Assembly: GCF_000786215.1 (NCBI RefSeq)
Contig: NZ_JROG01000003.1
Coordinates: 124,001 to 188,000, forward strand
Source: Sphingomonas sp. 35-24ZXX
Lineage (GTDB): Bacteria; Pseudomonadota; Alphaproteobacteria; Sphingomonadales; Sphingomonadaceae
DNA: 64,000 nt
Direction: 5' to 3'
Shown here: positions 46,612 through 56,364 of the stretch, in pieces
How positions within the stretch are numbered: the first letter of the stretch is position 1
How the letters are laid out: each line of letters starts with the position of its first letter
Translations under genes and position numbers: made by a program
The notes under the pieces: model-generated
Told to the model about the DNA's origin: nothing
Seen by the model: only the letters and a program-made list of their open reading frames with translations
Database searches by the model: none

Positions 46612-49579
46612 GCACCGCCAGCCTGCGGTCTATGCCATCGGGGCGCAGCGCGGGTTTGCGGATGTTCTGGCGAGCGGGCTGTTGCGCCGGTTCGGCGCGG
46701 ACCAGATGGGGCTCGCGCGGGTCACCCTGCTGATCCCCAACCACCGGGCGGGGCGTGCGATCACCGAGGCTCTGGTGCGCCATGCGGCCAATGGCCTGTT
46801 GCTGCCACGCATGGCACTGATCGGCGACATCGATCTCGACGAGAGCCTGGGCGCGCTGCTCGATCCTCTGGGTGATGGCGAGCCTGTCCCGCCCGCGATC
46901 GATCCGTTGCAGCGGCGTTTCCGTCTGGCCGCGATCATCGCGCGCGAGGGCGCCGGGCGGGCAGGGGCCGATGACCCTGCCGAGGCGCTGCGACTGGCCT
47001 GCGAATATGCGCGCGTTCTTGACCAGCTGCAGATCGAGGAAAAGGCGCTCGACGATCTCGACAGCATCGATGTCGAGGCGGACTTGGCCGAACATTGGGT
47101 GGCGGCGCGCGATCTGTTCATGCGCGTGGGCCAGGCCTGGGCGCGAGAGCTGGCAGAGGCGGGCAGGATCGACCCTGCCGACCGGCGCAACCGCCTTCTC
47201 GACAAGGCCGCGCAACGGTGGCGCGATCACCCTCCTGCCACGCCGGTGATCGCGGCGGGCATCACCACCGCAGCACCTGCGATTGCGCGATTGCTGCGCA
47301 GCATTTCCATGCTGCCGCAGGGCATGGTGGTGCTGCCGGGGCTCGACCTGGAGATGGACGAGGCCCTGTGGGAGGCGATCGGCTCGCCGATCACCACGCC
47401 GCCCGAACCGGGCGCGCCGCCAACCGAGAAGCCCGCGATCACCCACCCGCAATTTCACCTCAAGCAATTGCTCCACGCAATGACCGTCAGCCGGGCTGAG
47501 GTCGAGCCTTGGCAGGCGGAGCCGAAGACCGGGCTGGCCGCCGATCGGGCGCGATTGCTGCGCAGCATTTTTCTCCCCGCGCGGCTCAGCGATCGCTGGG
47601 TGACGCTGGAAGCGGCCGACCGGCGCACCAAGGGCATCCGCATCATCGAGGCGGAAAACCCCGATGAAGAGGCACAAGCGATCGCGCTGCTGGTGCGCCA
47701 GGCGCTCGACATTCCGGCGCGCCGGGTGGCGATTGTCACGCCCGACCGGACCCTGGCTGCGCGCGCCGTCGCGCACTTGCGCCGTTGGGATATCGAGGCG
47801 GACGACAGCGCAGGCGATCCGCTGCCGGTGACGCCGCCGGGCCGTTTCCTGCTGGCGGTTGCACAATGCCTTGCCGATGATTTCGCACCGGTGGCGCTGC
47901 TCGACCTGTTCAAGCATCCGCTGGCACAGGCGGGCGAGGGACGCTTGCGTTGGCTCGACGAGGTGCGCGACCTCGACCGGCGGCTGCGCGGGCCGCGGCC
48001 TGCACCGGGACTGGCCGGGATCGATTCCGCAATCGGCAACCGGCTGCTCAAGGCGTGGTGGAGTGATGCCAAGGCGCTGCTCGCACCGATTGCCGCATGG
48101 CCCCGTGATCCGCAGCCGCTTTCCGTCACAATGGCAGCGATTGCGGCGACCGCAGATGCCCTCAGCGGTCAGGCGGTATGGACGGGTCTTGCCGGACGAT
48201 GCGCCTCCGATCTCGTACAGCAGCTGCTGGCACGCACGGACGCGCATGATCCGCTGGTCACGCCTGCCCAGGCAGTCAACATCCTCGCCCGGCTGATGCG
48301 TGAAAAGGCGGTGCGCCCGCCCTATGGCAAGCACCCGCGGGTCGCGATTTACGGCCTGCTCGAAGCGCGGCTGCAAAGCGCGGATCTGGTGATCTGTGCA
48401 GGGCTTAACGAGGGGGTGTGGCCGCAGATCCCCTCGCCCGATCCCTGGCTTGCGCCGATGGTGCGCAATGCGCTCGGCCTGCCGCCGCTGGAACTGCGCG
48501 TCGGTCTTGCGGCGCAGGATCTGGCGGGCGCGCTCGCCTCGAGCGAGGTGGTGCTGACGCGCGCCCGGCGCGATGGCAGCGCACCGACCGTGGCGTCGCG
48601 CTTCCTGCTGCGGCTGCAGGCGGTGGCGCCAGACCGGCATATGGAGGATACTGCCACGCTGGCGCTGGCCCGCAGGCTCGACCGCCGGTTGCCGCCGGTG
48701 CGGATCGAACGGCCCGCACCCCGGCCCACCCGCGAACAGCGCGCCGCGCGCCTGTCGGTCACCGAACTCGATCGGCTGCGCGCTGATCCATTCGCCTTCT
48801 ACGCCCGGCGAATCCTCGCCTTGCCCTCGCTCGATCCGGTCGATGCCGAACCCAGCGCGGCGTGGCGCGGCATTCTAGTGCACGAGATCCTGGAATTGTG
48901 GCACCGCGATGATGCGCTCGATGCTGCCAAGCTCGTCCCGCGCGCCGAGCGGTTTCTGCAAGCCGCCAACGTCCATCCGTTGATCAAGGCCTTGTGGCGG
49001 CCCCGTCTGGTCGCCGCGCTCGACTGGATTGCGCAGCAGACGCACGCGGATGCCGCCACGGGCCGTGCAATGATCGATGCCGAACGCAGTGGCACCTTCC
49101 TGATCGATGGGGTCGAAATTCGCGGCAAGGCCGACCGGATCGACCGCATGCCCGATGGCAGCCTGGTGATCGTAGACTACAAGACCGGCACCCCGCCCAA
49201 GGCGCGGCAGGTCGAGGCCGGCTATGCGCTGCAACTCGGCCTGCTCGGCATGATGGCGGAGCGCGGCGGGTTCGTGGCCGAGGGTGACAGGCCCGCGATC
49301 AGCGGCAAGGCCGGCGGGTTCGAATACTGGTCGCTGACGCGCGGCAAGAGCGGCGAATTCGGCTATGTCGAAAGCCCGGTGGGGCGCAAGAACAGCACCC
49401 TCACCGCCGAGACGATGCTGCCGACCAGCGAGCACTTTCTGCGTGAGGCGCTGCAGACATGGATATTGGGTGATGCGCCGTTCGAGGCCAAGCTGGTGCC
49501 CGATCAGGCGATCTATACCGAATATGACCAGCTGATGCGGCTCGCCGAATGGTATGGTCGTCAGGGGAGCGGACGATGA
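46604..49579 (+). CDS. addB: Double-strand break repair protein AddB
   Basis: AddB is the second nuclease/helicase-like subunit of AddAB, which processes double-strand ends for RecA. The 991-residue protein has an inactive helicase-like body with RVTLLIPNHRAGRAI near the N terminus, and a C-terminal RecB-type nuclease (VEIRGKADRIDRMPDGSLVIVDYKTG). Its start overlaps murU by 8 bases and its end overlaps addA by 4. Confidence 0.95.
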   Translation: MIEHRQPAVYAIGAQRGFADVLASGLLRRFGADQMGLARVTLLIPNHRAGRAITEALVRHAANGLLLPRMALIGDIDLDESLGALLDPLGDGEPVPPAIDPLQRRFRLAAIIAREGAGRAGADDPAEALRLACEYARVLDQLQIEEKALDDLDSIDVEADLAEHWVAARDLFMRVGQAWARELAEAGRIDPADRRNRLLDKAAQRWRDHPPATPVIAAGITTAAPAIARLLRSISMLPQGMVVLPGLDLEMDEALWEAIGSPITTPPEPGAPPTEKPAITHPQFHLKQLLHAMTVSRAEVEPWQAEPKTGLAADRARLLRSIFLPARLSDRWVTLEAADRRTKGIRIIEAENPDEEAQAIALLVRQALDIPARRVAIVTPDRTLAARAVAHLRRWDIEADDSAGDPLPVTPPGRFLLAVAQCLADDFAPVALLDLFKHPLAQAGEGRLRWLDEVRDLDRRLRGPRPAPGLAGIDSAIGNRLLKAWWSDAKALLAPIAAWPRDPQPLSVTMAAIAATADALSGQAVWTGLAGRCASDLVQQLLARTDAHDPLVTPAQAVNILARLMREKAVRPPYGKHPRVAIYGLLEARLQSADLVICAGLNEGVWPQIPSPDPWLAPMVRNALGLPPLELRVGLAAQDLAGALASSEVVLTRARRDGSAPTVASRFLLRLQAVAPDRHMEDTATLALARRLDRRLPPVRIERPAPRPTREQRAARLSVTELDRLRADPFAFYARRILALPSLDPVDAEPSAAWRGILVHEILELWHRDDALDAAKLVPRAERFLQAANVHPLIKALWRPRLVAALDWIAQQTHADAATGRAMIDAERSGTFLIDGVEIRGKADRIDRMPDGSLVIVDYKTGTPPKARQVEAGYALQLGLLGMMAERGGFVAEGDRPAISGKAGGFEYWSLTRGKSGEFGYVESPVGRKNSTLTAETMLPTSEHFLREALQTWILGDAPFEAKLVPDQAIYTEYDQLMRLAEWYGRQGSGR

Positions 49580-52500
49580 GCGGCGGCAACCCCGGTCTGC
49601 ATCCGTTGCACGGCGATCAGGCACTGGCGGTGTCGCCCGCCGATCAGGTGTGGCTCAGCGCTTCTGCCGGCACCGGCAAGACGCAGGTTCTGACCGCGCG
49701 CGTGTTCCGCCTGTTGCTGGAGCCCGGGGTCAATCCCGATGCCATCCTGTGCCTCACCTTCACCAAGGCAGGCGCGAGCGAGATGGCCAATCGCATCAAT
49801 GCGCAGCTCGCGGCCTGGGTGCGAATGAGCGACACGGCTCTGGGGGCTGACCTTGCCAATATCGGTGCGCCGGTGGACGAGCACGCGCTGACCCGGGCCC
49901 GCCGCCTGTTCGCGCGTGTGCTCGATGCGCCGCAAGGCGGTCTGCGCATCCAGACGATTCACAGCTTCTGCCAGTCACTGCTCGCGAGCTTCCCCGAAGA
50001 GGCGGGGCTGGCCCCCGGTTTCCGTCCGATCGAGGACCGCGACCGGATTCAACTTGCGCGCGATACGCTCGGCGACATGTTGATCGAGGCCGCGCGGCAG
50101 GGCGACCGGCGGCTGTCCGACAATCTCGAAGCAATGAGCCTGAGGCTGGGGGCAGAAGCGACCGAGAGCTTTCTGATGCGCTGCGCCGCGCGCCCGGAAT
50201 CGATGTACGCGCTGGTGGGTGACATCCGCCCTTACATCAACGCGGCGCTGGGCCTGAGCCGCGACGAGGATGGCCATGGGCTCGCCGAGATGTGCAGCGA
50301 TGCGCTGTTCGACATTCCAAATCTGGAAGCGCTGCAGGACAGCAATGTCCGCTGGAACACCAAGACCGGGCTGGAAGTCGCGGCCAAGATCCAGGCTTGG
50401 CTGGACATGGACGATGCCGAGCGGTTGGCCAATCTCGATCTGGTCTGGCTGGCGGTTGCCAAGGGCGATGGCGATCCGCGGAAGTGGGCAAGTTTTTCGG
50501 CCAAGATAGACCCTGATTACGCCGAAAAGGCCGAGAGCCTCTACAGCGATCTCCAGGCGCTCAAGGACCATGCCGCGCTGATCGCGTTTTCCGGTGACTA
50601 TGCCCGCGCGCTTGAGGTCGGCCGTGCCTTTGCGTGGAATTTTGCCGAAGCCAAGCGCCAGGCGGGGCTGCTCGATTTCGACGACCTGATCCGCGCGGCT
50701 GCCGATCTGCTGTCCGGGCGAACGATGGCGCAATGGATCGCGTTCAAGCTCGACCAGCGCTTCGACCATGTGCTGGTCGACGAGGCACAGGACACCAACC
50801 CCAGCCAATGGAACATCGTCCGCGGCCTGATCGACGACTATTTCAGCGGGCAGGGCAGCAAGGCGGATCGCTATCGCACGCTGTTTACCGTCGGGGACTT
50901 CAAGCAGGCGATCTTCGGTTTTCAGGGCACCAGCCCGCAATATTATGCCGCTGCGCGGATTCGTATCGGCCAGCAGGCAATGGATGCGGGCCAGCCATTC
51001 CTCGAGCTCAGCCTCGATCGCAGCTTCCGTTCAACCCAGCCGGTGCTCGACATGGTCGATGCGGTGCTGGACCAGTTGGGGCCAGCGAGTCTGGGCATCC
51101 TCGACGATGTCCTGCCGCGCCACGAAGGCCGCAAGGGAGCGGGGACCGTCGAACTATGGCGGCCGATCGGCGAAGGGCTGGAGGATCAGGACGAGAGCGG
51201 CGAGGGCGAGGATGCCGAGGAGTGGCTGTCGGGTGCGGATCGCCTGTTTGCCGAGCAACTGGCCGAACGGATCGCAGGATGGCTCGATCCGGAATCGCCG
51301 CACCGGCTTTGGCTCGATCGACGCGCGGATGGCAGTGCCGGCTGGGCAGGCGCAGGCGACATCATGGTGCTGCTGCGCCGCCGGGGTGATCTCGCGTCAC
51401 TGATCGTCGCGCGGCTTTATGCGGCGGGCGTGCCCGTCGCGGGGATCGACCGGCTTCGGCTGGGCCAGCCGCTGGCGGTGCAGGATCTGATCGCTGCGAT
51501 CCGCTTTGTCCTGCAACCGCTCGACGACCTCACCTGTGCCGCCTTGCTTGTCTCGCCTTTGGGTGGCTGGACGCAGGAGGAGCTGCTGCAATACGGCTTC
51601 AGGCCGGAAAAGCGCGCGCTCTGGCTGCATCTGCGCGACGTCGCCGAAACCGATGGCGATCTGCGCGCAAAGCTCGATCCGCTGTACGCGCTGCTCGGCA
51701 TGGCCGATTACGGCACCGCCTATGATTTCCTCGAACAGGTGCTCACCGGCCCCATCCAGGGACGCGCAAGGCTGGTCGCGCGGCTCGGCGAGGAGGCGCT
51801 CGATCCGATCGCCGAACTGCTGTCGCTCGCGCAGAAATTCGTCGCCAGCCATGATGGCGGGCTGCAGGCGTTCCTGCACTGGTTCGACGCGGGAGACGAG
51901 GAGATCAAGCGCGAGCTGGCAGGCCAGTCCGACATGGTCCGCGTGATGACGGTGCACGGTTCCAAGGGGCTGCAGGCGCCGATCGTGATCCTGGCCGACG
52001 CCTGTGTCGATCCGACCCGCAAGGTCGATGCAAGCTTCGACTGGCCGATCGAGATCGTAGGCAGCGATGCTGCGATGACGCTGCCGGTTTACTCGCTGCG
52101 CAAGGCCGACCGTATCGGGCCGTTGGCACAGGCGCATGACGTCGCGCGCGCGGCGGACATGCAGGAGCATTGGCGGCTGCTCTATGTCGCGATGACTCGC
52201 GCCGCCGAGCGGCTGTATATCGGCGGCACACTGGGCAAGAGGGCCAAGGCACCGCCGGCTGAAAGCTGGTATGCCGCCATCGAGCGCAGCTTCGACGCGC
52301 TGGGCTGCGACTGGATCGACGAGGGTGAAGGGCCTTGCCGCAGGTTCGGGGCCGCAGCGGTGCCGCGTCCCAGGGCCGACGTTCCCATTGCGGACATGGC
52401 CACGCTGCCCGCGCCGATCCCCGATTGGGCGTTGACCCCGGCAGCGCCCGAGCAGCGCCCGCCGATACCGCTGGCGCCATCCTCGCTGGGCAAGGACGAT

Positions 52501-53034
52501 GTCGCCAGCCCGCCGATTGCGGGCGCTGACATGGCGCGTGCGGCAGAGCGCGGCCTGATCATGCACAGCCTGTTCGAGCGGTTGCCCGCGCTGCCCAGCG
52601 AACAGCGCCGCGAGGCGGCGCGTCGCTGGCTCGAACGCCAGCGTGGTATTGCCGATGCAGCCGAAGCCGATGCGATCATCGATCCGGTCTGCACCGTCAT
52701 TGACCATCCCGACTGGGCGGATGTGTTCCGCAGCGACGCGCTGGCTGAAGCCCCGATCGCGGCCGTCGTGGGCCCCAATGTGGTCTCCGGCACCGTCGAT
52801 CGTCTGCTTGTCGAGGATACGCGGGTGCTGGTGGTGGATTTCAAGACCGGCCGCCGCCCACCGCGCGCGATCGAGCAGCTGCCAATGGCGCATGTCCGGC
52901 AGATGGCGGCCTATGTCGCGGCGCTGCGGCTGATCTTTCCCAGGCGTGCGGTGCGGGCAGGGCTGTTGTATACCGCGACACCGCAACTTTTCTGGCTGCC
53001 CGACGAACTGCTGGCAGCGGCAAAGCTGGATTGA
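49576..53034 (+). CDS. addA: Double-strand break repair helicase/nuclease AddA
   Basis: The 1152-residue UvrD-type helicase has Walker A SASAGTGKTQVLTARV, VLVDEAQDTNPSQWNIV (motif II), VGDFKQAIFGFQG, VMTVHGSKGLQAPIV (motif V region), LLYVAMTRAAERLYIGG (motif VI) and a C-terminal nuclease (VDRLLVEDTRVLVVDFKTGR). ATG 49576 overlaps addB (ATGA). A start at 49549 is within addB and unneeded. Confidence 0.96.
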   Translation: MSGGNPGLHPLHGDQALAVSPADQVWLSASAGTGKTQVLTARVFRLLLEPGVNPDAILCLTFTKAGASEMANRINAQLAAWVRMSDTALGADLANIGAPVDEHALTRARRLFARVLDAPQGGLRIQTIHSFCQSLLASFPEEAGLAPGFRPIEDRDRIQLARDTLGDMLIEAARQGDRRLSDNLEAMSLRLGAEATESFLMRCAARPESMYALVGDIRPYINAALGLSRDEDGHGLAEMCSDALFDIPNLEALQDSNVRWNTKTGLEVAAKIQAWLDMDDAERLANLDLVWLAVAKGDGDPRKWASFSAKIDPDYAEKAESLYSDLQALKDHAALIAFSGDYARALEVGRAFAWNFAEAKRQAGLLDFDDLIRAAADLLSGRTMAQWIAFKLDQRFDHVLVDEAQDTNPSQWNIVRGLIDDYFSGQGSKADRYRTLFTVGDFKQAIFGFQGTSPQYYAAARIRIGQQAMDAGQPFLELSLDRSFRSTQPVLDMVDAVLDQLGPASLGILDDVLPRHEGRKGAGTVELWRPIGEGLEDQDESGEGEDAEEWLSGADRLFAEQLAERIAGWLDPESPHRLWLDRRADGSAGWAGAGDIMVLLRRRGDLASLIVARLYAAGVPVAGIDRLRLGQPLAVQDLIAAIRFVLQPLDDLTCAALLVSPLGGWTQEELLQYGFRPEKRALWLHLRDVAETDGDLRAKLDPLYALLGMADYGTAYDFLEQVLTGPIQGRARLVARLGEEALDPIAELLSLAQKFVASHDGGLQAFLHWFDAGDEEIKRELAGQSDMVRVMTVHGSKGLQAPIVILADACVDPTRKVDASFDWPIEIVGSDAAMTLPVYSLRKADRIGPLAQAHDVARAADMQEHWRLLYVAMTRAAERLYIGGTLGKRAKAPPAESWYAAIERSFDALGCDWIDEGEGPCRRFGAAAVPRPRADVPIADMATLPAPIPDWALTPAAPEQRPPIPLAPSSLGKDDVASPPIAGADMARAAERGLIMHSLFERLPALPSEQRREAARRWLERQRGIADAAEADAIIDPVCTVIDHPDWADVFRSDALAEAPIAAVVGPNVVSGTVDRLLVEDTRVLVVDFKTGRRPPRAIEQLPMAHVRQMAAYVAALRLIFPRRAVRAGLLYTATPQLFWLPDELLAAAKLD

Positions 53035-53129
53035 ATCGGCCCATATGAATAGTTGGGCCATCCCGGCTTGAGCCACACCGCCCCAGCGCTTACATGCAGG
53101 GTCAAGTTACGAACGAGGAGTTTTTTCCA

Positions 53130-53456
53130 ATGGCAACCACTGCAATCAGCGACGCAAGCTTCGCTGCCGATGTCCTCAATTCCGACAAGCCCGTTCTGGT
53201 CGATTTCTGGGCCGAATGGTGCGGTCCGTGCAAGATGATCGGCCCGGCTCTCGAAGAGATCAGCGACGAGCTGGCCGGCAAGGTCACGATCGCCAAGATC
53301 AACATCGACGACAATCCCGATGCCCCCGCCAAGTACGGCGTGCGCGGCATTCCCACGATGATCCTGTTCGACAAGGGTCAGATCGTCGAGACCAAGGTCG
53401 GTGCTGCTCCCAAGAGCGCGCTGAAGAGCTGGCTCGAAGGCGCGCTTCCGGCTTGA
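53130..53456 (+). CDS. trxA: Thioredoxin
   Basis: The 108-residue protein has the [10 protein letters not shown] active site, the cis-Pro loop [10 protein letters not shown] and the KINIDDNP strand. It reduces disulfides in the cytoplasm. I chose ATG 53130 with GAGGAG 9 bases upstream; a frame from 53094 adds 12 residues that no thioredoxin has. It may also be read from the addAB operon, which ends 95 bases upstream. Confidence 0.97.
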   Translation: MATTAISDASFAADVLNSDKPVLVDFWAEWCGPCKMIGPALEEISDELAGKVTIAKINIDDNPDAPAKYGVRGIPTMILFDKGQIVETKVGAAPKSALKSWLEGALPA

Positions 53457-53460
53457 TGCC

Positions 53461-54255
53461 CTAAACGATGATCGCCGCTGCTGTGTCCCACATTGAGGGG
53501 CTGGCGGCGGCGAGCATGCCGGTGCGCCGGTCGCCCGGGCGATAGGGTGAGCCGTCGAGGCGCGCTGCCTTGCCGCCGGCTTCCTGGATGAACAGCACCC
53601 CCGCCGCATGATCCCAGGGCAGCGTGCGTTCAAACAACGTCACGTCATTCTGGCCCAGTACCAGCCGGGGATATTGCTCCGCCGCACAGCGCGGAATATC
53701 GACCAGGCGGAAACGCCCCTCGGCAGCTTCCGTCAGCGCCGAGCGCCGCGGCTCGGGGATGAACAGCGTCGAGATCGCCGCGACCGGCAAAGGCTCGCCG
53801 CTTTCTCGCGCCTGTACGCGCTTTCCGTCGATGAACGCGCCGCCGCCGCGGACCGCATGGCACATCCGCTCGGCCAGCGGATCGTACAGCCAGCCTGCCA
53901 CCGTTTCGCCGGCCTCGACCAATGCGATGATGATGCCGAACGGCGGGTGGCCGTGCGCGAAATTGTGGGTGCCGTCGATCGGGTCGATGATCCAGGCGGT
54001 GCTGTCGTTGACCCGGTCGATCAGCGCGGGGTCAGCGGCCACCGCCTCCTCGCCGACGATACTGGCTTGCGGCAGGATCGCGGCCAGCCCCGCGCTCAGC
54101 CGGATCTCGCTTTCCCTGTCGGCAACGGTGACCAGATCGCCGGGCGTTTTCTCGTCGATCTGGTGGCTGGCCAGCGACTGATAATGGTGCAGCACCACTT
54201 CGGTGGCGACCGTGCGGATGAGGTCGGAGACCTTGTCGTGAAGAGGATGCGTCAT
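53461..54255 (-). CDS. Inositol-monophosphatase-family phosphatase
   Basis: The 264-residue protein has the metal-site motifs GEE (IVGEEAVA), WIIDPIDGTHNFAHG and WDHAAGVLFIQEAGG. The substrate may be inositol phosphate, histidinol phosphate or PAP; the sequence does not decide. It overlaps the GST gene by 4 bases and ends 4 bases from the convergent trxA. Confidence 0.9.
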   Translation of the reverse strand: MTHPLHDKVSDLIRTVATEVVLHHYQSLASHQIDEKTPGDLVTVADRESEIRLSAGLAAILPQASIVGEEAVAADPALIDRVNDSTAWIIDPIDGTHNFAHGHPPFGIIIALVEAGETVAGWLYDPLAERMCHAVRGGGAFIDGKRVQARESGEPLPVAAISTLFIPEPRRSALTEAAEGRFRLVDIPRCAAEQYPRLVLGQNDVTLFERTLPWDHAAGVLFIQEAGGKAARLDGSPYRPGDRRTGMLAAASPSMWDTAAAIIV

Positions 54256-54860
54256 GTCAGGGGTATCATCACATTCTTGGCATAGCCTGGCCGCGTAACC
54301 AGACGGTCGTACCAGGCCCGCAGATGCGGATAGTCAGGGCGCGGCATGGCGAGAGTAAACCACGTATGCGCGTAGGTGCCCATCGGAATATCCGCGATGC
54401 CGAAGCTGTCGCCGGTAATCCACGGCTGCTGCGCCAGCAGGACCTCGAGCACGGCCATCAACCGGCCTGTTGCTTCCGCCCCGCGCGCGATCACCGCCGG
54501 ATCGTGAAGGTGTTCCGGCTGGCGCACCAGCATCAGGAAAACGTCGCGCTGCGCATCGGCAAAGGCGAACTGCCAGTCCATCCATTTGTCGGCGGCTGCG
54601 CGCAGCTTGAGGTCCTGGGGCCACAGATGCGGCGCATAGCGTGCGGCAAGATAGCGCAGGATCGCGTTCGATTCCCACAGCACCAGCCCCTCGTCCTCGA
54701 TCGTGGGGATCAGCGCATTGGGGTTGAGCGCCAGATACGCCGCATCCATGCCGAACTTGCCGCCGACGTCGTGGCGCATATAGCCGAGCCCGATCTCATC
54801 AGCGAGCCAGACCACCTTCTTGACGTTGTGCGAATTGAGACGCCCCCAGATGGTCAGCAT
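54252..54860 (-). CDS. Glutathione S-transferase family protein
   Basis: The 202-residue protein has a thioredoxin-like N-terminal domain (MLTIWGRLNSHNVKKVVWLADEIGL, cis-Pro in NALIPTIEDEGLVLWESNAILRYLA) and a helical C-terminal domain (DSFGIADIPMGTYAHTWF). Its substrate is unknown. The start ATG 54860 lies 5 bases after the argJ stop, so it belongs to the argJ operon. Confidence 0.92.
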   Translation of the reverse strand: MLTIWGRLNSHNVKKVVWLADEIGLGYMRHDVGGKFGMDAAYLALNPNALIPTIEDEGLVLWESNAILRYLAARYAPHLWPQDLKLRAAADKWMDWQFAFADAQRDVFLMLVRQPEHLHDPAVIARGAEATGRLMAVLEVLLAQQPWITGDSFGIADIPMGTYAHTWFTLAMPRPDYPHLRAWYDRLVTRPGYAKNVMIPLT

Positions 54861-54865
54861 CGCGC

Positions 54866-56092
54866 TCAGCTCCGGTAGTCGGCGTTGATCGAGATATAGC
54901 CATGGGTCAGGTCGCAGGTCCATACCGTCGCGCGGCCATCACCTAGGCCGATATCCGCTTCGACGAGGATGTCCTGACCCTTGAGGTGCGCTGCGACCGG
55001 GGCTTCGTCATAGCCTTCGACCACGACGCCCTGGGCTGCGACCTCGACGCCGCCGAAGCGGATCGAGAGCAGGTCGCGCTCGGCGGGCTCGCCGGCCTTG
55101 CCGACCGCCATCACGACCCGCCCCCAATTGGCGTCTTCCCCGGCGATCGCCGTCTTCACCAAGGGCGAGTTGGCGATCGACAGTGCGATGCGATGCGCAC
55201 TGTCGTCCGATGCCGCGCCGGTGACGCGAACCTCGATGAACTTGCTGGCACCCTCGCCATCGCGGACGACCAGATGCGCAAGCTGACGGCACAGATCGGC
55301 CAGTGCCGCGGCGAACGCATCCGCGCCTGGGCTGTCCATCGTCTCGAGCCGCGCATGGTCGGCCTGGCCGGTGGCGAAGGCGAGCACGGTGTCGCTGGTC
55401 GAGGTGTCGCTGTCGACCGTGATGCAGCTGAAGGTCCGGGTGTTGGCATCGCTCAGCATCTGCTGCAGCAGCCCCGGGGCGACATTGGCATCGGTGAAGA
55501 TATAGCCGAGCATCGTTGCCATGTCGGGCGCGATCATGCCCGACCCCTTGATCACCCCGACAAGCTGCACTTTGGTTGCGCCGACCATCGCGCTGGTCGT
55601 GGCGGCCTTGGCGAAGGTGTCGGTGGTGCCGATCGCATCGGTCAATGCCCGCCAGCTACACGGCTCGGCGGTAAAGGCCGCCTCGAGCCCGGCGCGTGCC
55701 TTGTCCTGCGGCAGTGGCACGCCGATCACCCCGGTAGCCGAAACGAACACTTGCTGTGGGCCACAGCCGAGTTGCGTCGATGCGGTGTCGACCAGCATCT
55801 GCACCGCAGCGCGGCCCTTGCCGCCGGTAAACGCATTCGCATTGCCGGCGCTGACGATCAGCGCGCGCGCCTGGCCCTGGGGCAGGGCGCTGCGGCACCA
55901 TTCGACTTCGGGTGACGGGCATTTGCTGGTGGTCGTGACACCAGCAACCGATGTGCCGGCCTTCAGTTCGACGAAGCTCAGGTCGCAGCGATCCCATTCC
56001 TTGTAGCGCGCGCGTGCCACGCGCGGCGTCACGCCGGCAATGGCGGGCAGTTCAGGGAAGGGACGAGCAAGCGGGGAAACAGGGTGAGCCAT
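54866..56092 (-). CDS. argJ: Bifunctional ornithine/glutamate N-acetyltransferase ArgJ
   Basis: ArgJ recycles the acetyl group between acetylornithine and glutamate in arginine synthesis. The 408-residue Ntn-type protein has the self-cleavage site around KGSGMIAPDMATMLGYIFTDA (nucleophile Thr after Ala), VSATGVIGVPL and the C-terminal EADIGLGDGRATVWTCDLTHGYI. I chose ATG 56092 (MAHPVSPLARPFP); a longer frame from 56170 has no support. Confidence 0.96.
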   Translation of the reverse strand: MAHPVSPLARPFPELPAIAGVTPRVARARYKEWDRCDLSFVELKAGTSVAGVTTTSKCPSPEVEWCRSALPQGQARALIVSAGNANAFTGGKGRAAVQMLVDTASTQLGCGPQQVFVSATGVIGVPLPQDKARAGLEAAFTAEPCSWRALTDAIGTTDTFAKAATTSAMVGATKVQLVGVIKGSGMIAPDMATMLGYIFTDANVAPGLLQQMLSDANTRTFSCITVDSDTSTSDTVLAFATGQADHARLETMDSPGADAFAAALADLCRQLAHLVVRDGEGASKFIEVRVTGAASDDSAHRIALSIANSPLVKTAIAGEDANWGRVVMAVGKAGEPAERDLLSIRFGGVEVAAQGVVVEGYDEAPVAAHLKGQDILVEADIGLGDGRATVWTCDLTHGYISINADYRS

Positions 56093-56209
56093 GATGCGAT
56101 CCAGATCAGGGAAGACTGGATTGGGCCCTAATCGCAAACGGACACAGCGCAAAGGCCTTTGCCCGCGCAAGCGGCAAAAGCGGAGGTGTTTCGATCAATC
56201 AAGGAAAGT

Positions 56210-56293
56210 TGGTGCGGGCGGTGGGACTCGAACCCACACTCCTTGCGGAACCGGATTTTGAGTCCGGCGCGTCTACCATTCCACCACGCCCGC
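56210..56293 (-). tRNA. tRNA-Leu (CAA)
   Basis: On the minus strand, acceptor GCGGGCG pairs with CGCCCGC, the anticodon stem CCGGA/TCCGG encloses CTCAAAA (anticodon CAA), a long variable arm TCCGCAAGGA follows, and the T arm reads GTTCGAGTC. The CCA end is encoded (56210-56212). Confidence 0.96.
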
Positions 56294-56364
56294 TTGCGAG
56301 CGGCAGCCTATAGCGCCTCAGATGTTTCCTGCAAGGCGCAAAAGAACCACCGCTCGCACTGCCG